Origin: Thermoplasmata archaeon
GTDB taxonomy: Archaea > Thermoplasmatota > Thermoplasmata > Lutacidiplasmatales > UBA184
Direction of reading: 5' to 3'
Assembly (NCBI GenBank): GCA_030037875.1
Contig: JASHPV010000131.1
Coordinates: 1 to 27,832 of the forward strand
Length of the DNA stretch: 27,832 bases
The notes beneath the pieces were generated by a model. It did not search any database and was not told the DNA's origin. It saw only the letters and a list, made by a program, of their open reading frames with translations. Both the position numbers and the translations under genes were made by a program. Positions 22,189 through 27,832 of this stretch are shown one piece after another. Position 1 is the first letter of the stretch; the number at the start of each line of letters is the position of its first letter.

Positions 22189-23342
22189 CGCTCGAGCCAT
22201 TCGCGCGTTTCCCCGGTGATCGTGTACCGGACCCGACGCAGCTCGTCGACGGTTCGGCTACCGGTCAGGAACATCGCGACCTTGAGTTCGTAGATGATCT
22301 GCTCGAGCTCCGCCCGGGCCTGGGGATAACCGGTCGCCGCGGCCCGAAGCACGCCCCCCGCGATTCCGGCCGCGGTCGCGCCGAGCGCGATGGAACGGGC
22401 GATGTCCAAGCCCGACCGGATCCCGCCGCTGGCGACGATGGGCAATTCCAAAGGGACCAGCTCCCGCACGGACACCGGCGATGGAATTCCCCAGTTCCAG
22501 AACGTCTTCCCCACTCGGGCTTCCCGGTGGGCCCCCTGCGCCACTGCCCGATAGTGCTCCACCGCCGCAAAGCTGGTGCCGCCGGTACCGCTCACGTCAA
22601 ACGCGCGGACGCCCGCCGCTCGAAGCCGATCGCCAACGAAGCGGGAAAGGCCGGCTCCGGTCTCCTTCGCCAGTACCGGCAGTTCCCGGGCCAGCGCATG
22701 GATCTGATCCAAGCAGCCCCGGGCCCGCCGGTCTCCCTCGGGCTGGACCATCTCTTGGAGGAAGTTGAGATGGATTGCGAGCGCCTCCGCACCGATGAGC
22801 TCCATCGCGGCCCGCGCCTCGGGAAGCCCGATCACCCGATCGCCAGGCGACTGGGCGATGATCTGAGGCGCTCCGATGTTAGCGAACTTGAGCGGCACCG
22901 GGAACTTCGCAACGCACGCGTAGCTCTCGGGATAGTTGCCCTTGAGGATCGCGGCCCGTTCGCTGCCGACTCCCATGGCGATGCCCACGTCGGCGGCCGC
23001 TCGGGCCAGGTTGCTGTTGATGGTGACGGCGCCGGGATATCCTCCCGTCATGCCGGTGATCATGAGCGGCGCCTGGAGATGCTTTCCGAAAAAGTCGACC
23101 GACGGGTCCACTTCTTCGAAATCGATCTCGGGCAGCGCGTTGTGATAGAGCTGGATGTCGTCCCAGTACCGGTAACGGCCCTCCACGTTCTCGCCCAGGA
23201 CCACCTTGACGTGCTCGGCCTTACGGTGGCTCAGGAGTCCCGCGGCGCCCGCCGGAGCGGCACGACGGGCCCTACGGGACTTCGGGCCCGCACCAGCTCC
23301 CGTAGACCGATTCCCCCCGAAGCGCGCGAGAAAGCGCGCCAT
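22185..23342 (-). CDS. fni: Isopentenyl-diphosphate delta-isomerase type 2
   Basis: FMN- and NADPH-dependent interconversion of IPP and DMAPP for archaeal lipid synthesis. Motifs: SHRKAEHVKVVLG (substrate contacts), LMITGMTGGYPGAVTINSNL, GIAMGVGSERAA, LKFANIGAPQI, AIHLNFLQEMVQPEGDR, VLAKETGAG, DVSGTGGTSFAAVE and VASGGIRSGLDIARSIALGA (FMN phosphate). The only usable in-frame start is ATG at 23342, giving 385 residues with a 35-residue Arg/Ala/Gly-rich extension ahead of the family N-terminus and a 71-nt overlap with the isopentenyl phosphate kinase gene. No ATG, GTG or TTG occurs at the usual start near 23235. The stop overlaps the Elp3 ATG. The IPK-isomerase order is common in archaea. Confidence 0.93.
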   Translation of the reverse strand: MARFLARFGGNRSTGAGAGPKSRRARRAAPAGAAGLLSHRKAEHVKVVLGENVEGRYRYWDDIQLYHNALPEIDFEEVDPSVDFFGKHLQAPLMITGMTGGYPGAVTINSNLARAAADVGIAMGVGSERAAILKGNYPESYACVAKFPVPLKFANIGAPQIIAQSPGDRVIGLPEARAAMELIGAEALAIHLNFLQEMVQPEGDRRARGCLDQIHALARELPVLAKETGAGLSRFVGDRLRAAGVRAFDVSGTGGTSFAAVEHYRAVAQGAHREARVGKTFWNWGIPSPVSVRELVPLELPIVASGGIRSGLDIARSIALGATAAGIAGGVLRAAATGYPQARAELEQIIYELKVAMFLTGSRTVDELRRVRYTITGETREWLER

Positions 23343-24078
23343 GCCGAAGTCCGCTAATAAGGCCTGCGTCAGCGCCGGCACCGGCGGCGGCGAGCATGGC
23401 TTCTGCCTTGGCCCGGATCCCTCCGGTGACGTCCACCACGCCTTCTGCCGGGCGCAATGAATCGACGACATCGCGCGTAAGTCGCGGGATCGGCCGTCGG
23501 CGTTGTCCGGCGGGAGCCGGTGCCAGCACGCCCTCGACATCGCTCACGAAAAGGAGTCGACGCGACGGCAAGCCGCGAACGAGTTCGACCGCGATCGTAT
23601 CGGCGGAAAGGATCGAGAAATCCCACTCCGAGTCCGAGACGACATCCCCGAACGAGACCGGGACACCGCCCCGGGCCAGGGCACGGCGGAACGGCTCGAG
23701 CTCGAGCGTCTCGAGCGCACCGGCTCGGTTGACGGCGAGAGGTTGCGGAGGTACTGAGAGAGGGGAGAGACCGGCGTCGACGAGGGCTTGGAGGACCGCC
23801 GCGTGCAAGCGCCGAACCTCGGCACTCACGATCGCCGCCCCACGGAGCCGATGGGCCCGTTCGGCGGCATCGGCAGGCGCCTGGGCCAGATGCCATCGCA
23901 GAGCTCCCGGGTGTCCGAAGGACCCGGCCCCATGCAGGAGGACCACGGGAGGACCACCGGGGGCGGCCAGCTCCGCGGCAAGCCGGTGGAGGATCTTCGG
24001 CCGAACGCGCGCCGCTTCCCGCTTACGGGTAAGGACGCTGCCGCCCAGTTTGACGACCACCGGTCCGGTGTCTGGCAT
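23272..24078 (-). CDS. ipk: Isopentenyl phosphate kinase
   Basis: Phosphorylates isopentenyl phosphate to IPP, the last step of the archaeal mevalonate variants. It is an amino-acid-kinase-fold protein of about 268 residues. Numbered from the ATG at 24078, it has VVVKLGGSVLT (7-17), LLHGAGSFGHPGA (47-59) with H56 at the position of the diagnostic catalytic histidine, PVSFGDVVSDSEWDFSILSADTIA (split across the substrate/ATP site), LLFVSDVEGVL and VVDVTGGIRAKAEAML. The HGAGSFGH motif separates it from aspartate and glutamate kinases. A TTG at 24090 is an alternative start. Its 3' end overlaps the isomerase N-terminus, and product and substrate of the two enzymes are shared. Confidence 0.92.
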   Translation of the reverse strand: MPDTGPVVVKLGGSVLTRKREAARVRPKILHRLAAELAAPGGPPVVLLHGAGSFGHPGALRWHLAQAPADAAERAHRLRGAAIVSAEVRRLHAAVLQALVDAGLSPLSVPPQPLAVNRAGALETLELEPFRRALARGGVPVSFGDVVSDSEWDFSILSADTIAVELVRGLPSRRLLFVSDVEGVLAPAPAGQRRRPIPRLTRDVVDSLRPAEGVVDVTGGIRAKAEAMLAAAGAGADAGLISGLRHGALSRALRGESVYGSWCGPEVP

Positions 24079-24136
24079 CCTCTTGCCCAACCCGGCGGGG
24101 GTCCATTACGGCTTGGGACCCGGAGAATGCGGGCGC

Positions 24137-24358
24137 TCAGTGGGGTCCTTGCGGACCGGCTCTCGGACTCATCAGCATAAAGAACCCCAGTACCAAAGGA
24201 ATCAAACCGGCCCACCAAGTCCAGTCGACGATCCCGCCGGCGAACCGGATCACCGCCCCGGTGACAAAGAATAGCCCCACCCCGCACATAATCGCGGCAC
24301 AAACAACCCAGAGGACCGAGAGCGCACTCCGTTCGTTGGAAGCGGGGCTGTCGGCCAT
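24137..24358 (-). CDS. Small two-helix membrane protein
   Basis: Not recognised. The preferred ATG at 24358 gives 73 residues: a short polar N-terminus (MADSPASNERSA) and two hydrophobic segments, about LWVVCAAIMCGVGLFFVTGA and WWAGLIPLVLGFFMLM, joined by a short Trp-containing loop. The longer open frame upstream is Arg-rich and lacks sense as a protein, so it was dropped. No good ribosome binding site is seen. It lies 58 nt upstream of the isopentenyl phosphate kinase on the same strand and may be cotranscribed with it. The 181-nt gap upstream, to the methyltransferase stop, shows no other gene. Confidence 0.6.
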   Translation of the reverse strand: MADSPASNERSALSVLWVVCAAIMCGVGLFFVTGAVIRFAGGIVDWTWWAGLIPLVLGFFMLMSPRAGPQGPH

Positions 24359-24539
24359 CGAGAATTCGCTCACGACCAGGACACGGAGAAGGGCTCTCAA
24401 ATGGGTTCCGTCCGAACTGCCCTCGACGAACTCCGTGGGGGCGGGGCCGTCGGCCGTTCTACGTGACGACCGGTCGCGGTGCGGCTTTCCGGTGAGTCGG
24501 GGATAACCGGCCAGCAGCGGCCAATCGACCGAGACAATA

Positions 24540-25463
24540 TCAGCCGGCACGCTCGGACCGGGCGGGCTTCCGCCCAGTCACCACGAGCAGCTCGATCGGG
24601 GCTCCGGCCGAGCCCGGTCTCACGTACTTCGAAAGGGATTGGGCGATCTCTGTCCAAGCCCGTTCCTTCTCGGCCTCCGGGACGTCGGAGACGAGGCCGG
24701 TGAGGACCTCTCGGTAAAATCGCATCATTTCGTCGACGGTGCGCGCCCGGAATGAAGAGGAGACGAGCCGGCTCTTGACATCGATAAATCCCGTCCGAGC
24801 GAACATTTCCTCCAGTTGACCTGGGGCCCCCAGGCTGAATGGGCCCGGGCTCTCGGACGTCCCTTTGGCGTTCGCGTTGGGTTTGGCCCACCGAGAAACC
24901 GCCGCGATAGGGGTGGCGAGAAACCCGTTGCGCTCGAGGGTGGAGAAGACCGTGACACCCAGCCGTCCCGAGGGCCGCAACACCCGGAAGCTGGCGTGTA
25001 GGGCGGAGGCTGGATCCGGGAACAGCATCAAGGCCTGGCGACAGGCAACCGCATCGGTCGAATTCTCGGGCAGGTCGGCGTTCTGGCCGTTCATCACCCG
25101 CACGACGACGTTGGATAATCCCGCGGCTCGAGCGTTCTGCTCAGTAAACTGGAGCAACTTCGGGCCGAGATCGGTGGCGATCACCTGTCCACTGGGCCCG
25201 ACGGCCTGTGCCAGGTGAAGGGTGAGCCCTCCGCTGCCCGCAGCCAGCTCGAGAACTTTTTCCCCCGGCTTCAAATCCAACATTGCAAGAAGGGCAGTCG
25301 TTGCCGGGCCAAACATCGCGTCGGTGACCGGGCTCCAGGCATTCCACTGCTCGGCAACCGGGTCCCACCCTACGTCCTCAGGCTGGCCCGGCGCGGGCGG
25401 ACTAAGCGGACCACGTCGCTCGGCCATATGCGGATCCGGCCGCCGAGAGGATTTCAACGCCAT
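24540..25463 (-). CDS. SAM-dependent class I methyltransferase (UbiE-like)
   Basis: About 307 residues. The methyltransferase core has motif I VLELAAGSGGLTLHLA with the acidic strand-2 end IATDLGPKLL, then NVVVRVMNGQNADLPENSTD and VACRQALMLFPDP (motif for the post-I and II regions), followed by SFRVLRPSGRLGVTVFS. The C-terminal third (VDEMMRFYREVLTGLVSDVP) probably shapes the substrate pocket. This arrangement is like UbiE/Coq5 and other small-molecule C- or O-methyltransferases; the substrate cannot be told. The ATG at 25463 follows GGGAGGGG by three bases; the ATG at 25427 is an alternative. The next gene downstream is the small membrane protein. Confidence 0.85.
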   Translation of the reverse strand: MALKSSRRPDPHMAERRGPLSPPAPGQPEDVGWDPVAEQWNAWSPVTDAMFGPATTALLAMLDLKPGEKVLELAAGSGGLTLHLAQAVGPSGQVIATDLGPKLLQFTEQNARAAGLSNVVVRVMNGQNADLPENSTDAVACRQALMLFPDPASALHASFRVLRPSGRLGVTVFSTLERNGFLATPIAAVSRWAKPNANAKGTSESPGPFSLGAPGQLEEMFARTGFIDVKSRLVSSSFRARTVDEMMRFYREVLTGLVSDVPEAEKERAWTEIAQSLSKYVRPGSAGAPIELLVVTGRKPARSERAG

Positions 25464-25612
25464 AAACCCCTCCCGGAGTCTCCGGCACGCTGATGCTAGT
25501 TGCTCCGACCTGTGTCCCGCGGTCGGTCCCGTTCTGGGGGGAATAGCCGGACTTCCGAACCCCAATCACCCGGGAAAAACCGGTGGAATCGGGGGTCGCG
25601 GGGGGCCTGTTG

Positions 25613-25968
25613 ATGTGGGTCACATTCAACGCTCAGACCCAATCGACGACAGCCGCGGCGAGCAGGAGCCCCGTTGACCCAGCGGCGAGGAACCGAGGCG
25701 TGATCAGCCCCGAGTCCGGTTACTCAAAGACATTGGGCGAAGCGTGGGTACAGTGGTCCGGGCGGTGGGTTCGTCGGGATGGCCCAAGTGTGCGCGTATT
25801 GGCGGCAGACGATTGGCCCGCGCCCCCAAAGAAGAGCACCCCGCCGTCGGTGGGGTCACGTACCTATGCCGAGAACCCGCCCTCTACTTTGAGCAGGCCC
25901 CTGCGCCACCGGAATTGGAACGGGTTCTGTTCAACTATTGGGTGGGAGTCCCCGCGTTCGCACCTTGA
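25613..25968 (+). pseudogene. Small gene apparently broken by a one-base shift in a C run
   Basis: Not recognised. Two plus-strand frames join sensibly at the C5 run at 25823-25827: adding one C turns the sequence into ...DDWPAPPKEEHPAVGGVTYL..., continuing to ALYFEQAPAPPELERVLFNY and a TGA at 25966-25968. The restored protein is about 119 residues from ATG 25613, or about 90 from GTG 25700, which has GAGG nearby. The upstream part is Trp-rich (AWVQWSGRWVRRDG), the downstream part has Tyr, Cys and Leu in a natural pattern. A perfect hairpin follows 12 nt after the stop. It may be a sequencing or assembly error, a real pseudogene next to a transposon, or chance in GC-rich DNA. The remaining gap from 25464 to 25612 shows nothing clear. 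Confidence 0.35.
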
Positions 25969-25980
25969 ACGGCTTCGGGT

Positions 25981-26009
25981 GGCGGGGGCCGCCTCGAGCG
26001 GCCCCCGCC
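25981..26009. terminator. Perfect 12-bp inverted repeat, possible terminator hairpin
   Basis: GGCGGGGGCCGC at 25981-25992 is the exact reverse complement of GCGGCCCCCGCC at 25998-26009, with a 5-nt loop CTCGA. It lies 12 nt past the stop of the broken small gene and about 90 bp before the transposase stop, so it could end transcription from either side. There is no U-run after it. It could also mark the transposon end, but no matching copy was found on the other side. Confidence 0.45.
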
Positions 26010-26079
26010 TGGAGGGCACCCTCGAACCCGCCTCTCGGCAGGAAAGCTGCTGACCGTTCGGTCTTGGCGGAAGTGGGTA

Positions 26080-26095
26080 CCGGAACGGGTTCCGG
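26080..26095. terminator. Palindrome just downstream of the transposase stop
   Basis: CCGGAAC (26080-26086) and GTTCCGG (26089-26095) form a perfect 7-bp inverted repeat with a 2-nt centre, starting 4 nt beyond the transposase TAA on its strand. It may be a transcription end or part of the element's left terminus. The very short loop makes an RNA hairpin less stable than its pairing suggests. Confidence 0.3.
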
Positions 26096-26099
26096 GACT

Positions 26100-27344
26100 T
26101 TAGCCCGGTTCGCTTCGGCGCTCCGGAACTGAGACAGGCCCGGACGACTCGATCGTGCCTGATTTCCGCTTCGGAGAGACGACAAGGACCAGCTCCACCA
26201 TCCCGGGGGGCCGGAACGTCTTCCGCTCGGCTGCCTCGAGGATCCCTTTCCACCGGAACGGACCGGGGTCGGGCAGTCCAGAGGCCGCCGCTGGGGTGCT
26301 CGGCAATGCACTGTGCCGACGGACAACGTTGTAATGGGTCCGAAAGCCGTCGACGAAGATCCTCAGGCCACGAGGTCCATGGAATCCTCGCATGACTTTG
26401 ATGCGGTCTTTCTCCGTCCCGTGCAGACGTTCGACGAGATTGTTCGAAGGGTTCGCCCGGATCGAGGGAACCCGCACGTGCGGGCTCACTAGGCCGTTCG
26501 GGCTCCGGAACGCCAGCTCGCGGCTCACTGCCTTGCGATAGCCGGCGAGGCCATCGGTCAGCACGGAGGCCGGTCGATCCGGCGTCGCCCGCTTGGCCGA
26601 ACGGATCAGGGCCCGGGCGTCCCGGGTTCGCCGGAGCTTGGTGGACCGGGCCGCCAACAGAAAGCGGGTCGTCGCATCGAGGATGTTCCACACCCATCGT
26701 GGCTTCCCGTCGACGGACACGACCGTCTCGTCGATGTTCCATTGATCCCCGGATTCCGGGGAGAGTGAGTCCATCCACTTGGCCGCCTGGGGCGCGAAAC
26801 GGGCCACCCATCCGTAGACCGTCGACGGTGCGACGCGTAGATTGTGGGCCTGTTCCAGATGTTCGGAAACCTTTCGGAGGGACAGACCTCGGAAGAAGAG
26901 GTCAAGGGCGATGGCCACGGTTCGGGTGTCGTGTCGTAGCCCTAGGGCCCCCGGCGTTTCCGTGAACCGGTGACCACAGGCCGTGCACCGATACCGTTGG
27001 ACGACGCCGCGTTGGTTGTACCGGCGACCGAACCCAATGATCCGAGCGGCCCCACAGTTCGGGCACTCGCGGGTCGAACGGTGATCGTCCGTGGGTTCGC
27101 CGAGCCGATTCAAAAACTGTACCGCCCGGATGTGGATACAGGGCCCCCGGAACGCTCGATGGAACGCGCAGGAGCAGCGCCAGCGATCACGCTGAATGCT
27201 TACGGAATATACCCGACCAGGCCGACTTTGGGAGTTGACTAGAAACCGGGTTGGGCCCTTGGCCCGAATTTGGTCTCCACGGGCCACGATAGCGAGAGCG
27301 GGGGTCCTCTGATCCGACCAGGGGTCGAGCGGCGCGTTCGACAT
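26100..27344 (-). mobile_element. IS6/IS240-like DDE transposase with SWIM and zinc-ribbon N-terminus
   Basis: A 414-residue transposase in one intact frame. Order: a SWIM-type zinc finger (C57-x-C59, C69-x-H71, in RWRCSCAFHR and GPCIHIRAV), a zinc ribbon (CPNCG at 94-98 and CTACG at 120-124), a helix-turn-helix region (LSLRKVSEHLEQAHNLRVAP), then a DDE domain with D205 in QWNIDETVV, D264 in VLTDGLAGY and E305 in NNLVERLHGTEKDR, followed by RGF and THYNVVRRHSAL. The catalytic block resembles IS6-family enzymes, although D264-E305 is a little longer than their usual spacing. Plain IS6 proteins are about 230 residues, so the N-terminus is a large addition. The ATG at 27344 is the first in frame. 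Terminal inverted repeats and target duplications could not be identified, so the element ends are unknown. Confidence 0.85.
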
Positions 27345-27352
27345 GTGTTGCT

Positions 27353-27388
27353 AGGGATACGCTGTCCGGCCACTAGCCGGTTATCCCT
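27353..27388. repeat. Composite hairpin just upstream of the transposase start
   Basis: Outer arms AGGGATA (27353-27359) and TATCCCT (27382-27388) and inner arms CCGGC (27366-27370) and GCCGG (27376-27380) with loop CACTA can pair in one structure. It begins 9 bp upstream of the transposase ATG, so it is a candidate for the right end, an operator or an RNA leader that limits transposase translation. Confidence 0.4.
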
Positions 27389-27422
27389 CCGTTGAAAGGT
27401 GAAAGGTGCAGTTGGAGCTCGC

Positions 27423-27699
27423 TGTCTGACACTTGTACCGGGTCGAGTGTCCGGCCGTCAGTGAACACGGCCCAGGGACCGCGGTCGGGCCCGGCCAAGC
27501 CTGTTTGTCGGACAACTTAATGCGCATTGGATTCCCTCGCGATCGGCGTCGGCTCCTCGAAAGGGCTCGGCGAACACCCGCAAACCGGACAGAGAAAACG
27601 GGGGGGTCATTCACCACCCGATTCCGAACAGTATCATTGGAACGACACAGTCAAATAGGGCAGACAGGGTTGGCGCTTTCTGCTGACATCTGTCAGACA
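27423..27699. repeat. Three TGTCNGACA palindromes
   Basis: TGTCTGACA at 27423-27431, TGTCGGACA at 27506-27514 and TGTCAGACA at 27691-27699. Start-to-start distances are 83 and 185 bp. The second is extended to TTGTCGGACAA, and the third overlaps the CTGACA/TGTCAG repeat. They could be binding sites of a dimeric regulator or remnants of transposon ends. Confidence 0.45.
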
Positions 27700-27755
27700 A
27701 ACGGCACGTGGGCCGAAGACAAATGGGGCGTTTCCGCAGGTAGGGTGACCTCTCG

Positions 27756-27832
27756 ATGCACCTCAAGCGGATCCGCACTCGGAACTTCAAATCGTTCTCC
27801 GGCGTCACGGAGATTCCTTTCACTTCTGGGTT
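27756..27832 (+). CDS. smc: SMC chromosome segregation ATPase, first 25 codons
   Basis: The ATG at 27756 opens MHLKRIRTRNFKSFSGVTEI and continues to the window edge. This is the characteristic start of SMC proteins (basic strand, NFKSF, then a strand leading to the Walker A loop, which lies outside). SMC forms the condensin-like ring that organises and segregates chromosomes. An in-frame TAG at 27741-27743 excludes an upstream start, and GGTGA lies about 8 nt before the ATG. Only the N-terminus is visible, so the hinge and C-terminal ATPase half cannot be checked; Rad50 or RecF/RecN are less likely given the NFKSF motif. Confidence 0.85.
   Translation, partial: MHLKRIRTRNFKSFSGVTEIPFTSG

Larger units (their letters stand above)
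27345..27755. other. 411-bp non-coding stretch between transposase and smc
   Basis: No convincing gene on either strand; the short minus-strand frames here lack motifs and run into smc. The stretch contains a composite hairpin (27353-27388), a 7-bp tandem repeat GAAAGGTGAAAGGT starting at 27394, three TGTCNGACA palindromes, a palindrome AATGCGCATT (27519-27528), and CTGACA/TGTCAG arms at 27683-27696. It must hold the promoters of both flanking genes, but no strong TATA box was seen. Confidence 0.6.

Noticed and set aside
22002..23357. 451-codon plus-strand open frame
   Set aside because: Antisense to the IPP isomerase and Elp3 N-terminus; Arg/Gly/Pro-rich composition typical of a shadow.
25864..26811. 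315-codon minus-strand frame beside the transposase
   Set aside because: Mostly overlaps the transposase in another frame and is Arg/Pro/Gly-rich with no domain.
25464..27755. Terminal inverted repeats of the transposon
   Set aside because: I compared both flanks by eye; only short matches such as ATTGGAACG (in direct orientation) appeared, not convincing inverted ends.
1..27832. CRISPR array, tRNA or rRNA genes
   Set aside because: No regularly spaced repeats and no tRNA-like T-loop/acceptor pairing or rRNA-like segment were noticed in the intergenic stretches; a covariance-model search was not possible.

Overview
The window looks archaeal. It encodes the archaea-specific early aromatic pathway (ADH synthase and 3-dehydroquinate synthase II), a GHMP-type shikimate kinase, isopentenyl phosphate kinase, type II IPP isomerase, Elp3 and the start of SMC. 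TATA-like boxes sit about 25-40 nt upstream of several starts, GTG starts are common, and nine gene junctions overlap by four bases (ATGA or GTGA). High GC, a bacterial-type E1/E2/E3 2-oxoacid dehydrogenase complex and LipB would fit a high-GC terrestrial Thermoplasmatota lineage, but that placement is inference.

Region 1 (1-8284, minus strand) is one tight operon read right to left: ADH synthase, DHQ synthase II, fused AroD-AroE, shikimate kinase, EPSP synthase, chorismate synthase, Asd and LysC (cut by the window edge). LysC and Asd make L-aspartate semialdehyde, a substrate of the first enzyme, so the operon runs from aspartate to chorismate; the DKFP-forming enzyme is not here. Its leader has a TATA-like box, a 9-bp direct repeat with 22-bp period and two possible RNA stems, one covering the ribosome binding site. 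The shikimate kinase lacks a normal start codon where the family N-terminus should begin.

Region 2 (8285-13083) holds a haem-oxygenase-fold (PqqC/HDO-like) protein on the minus strand, divergent from a CoA-transferase III plus acyl-CoA dehydrogenase pair. It is followed by an orphan protein with a type I restriction HsdR-N-like PD-(D/E)XK domain, whose stop codon overlaps the dehydrogenase stop in one CTAG, and a small membrane protein.

Region 3 (13101-20590, minus strand) is a 2-oxoacid dehydrogenase operon: E1alpha-1, E1beta, E2, a second E1alpha, E3, LipB and an NAD(P)-binding epimerase-like protein. Two E1alpha genes with one E1beta is unusual. A TATA-like box and a 20-bp near-palindrome precede it.

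Region 4 (20635-25463, minus strand) has isopentenyl phosphate kinase, type II IPP isomerase and Elp3 in overlapping order, preceded by a two-helix membrane protein and a SAM-dependent methyltransferase.

Region 5 (25464-27832) is less orderly: a probable small gene broken at a C run and followed by a perfect 12-bp hairpin, a DDE transposase with N-terminal SWIM and zinc-ribbon motifs, a 411-bp non-coding stretch with hairpins and three TGTCNGACA palindromes, and the first 25 codons of smc. I saw no tRNA, rRNA or CRISPR array.
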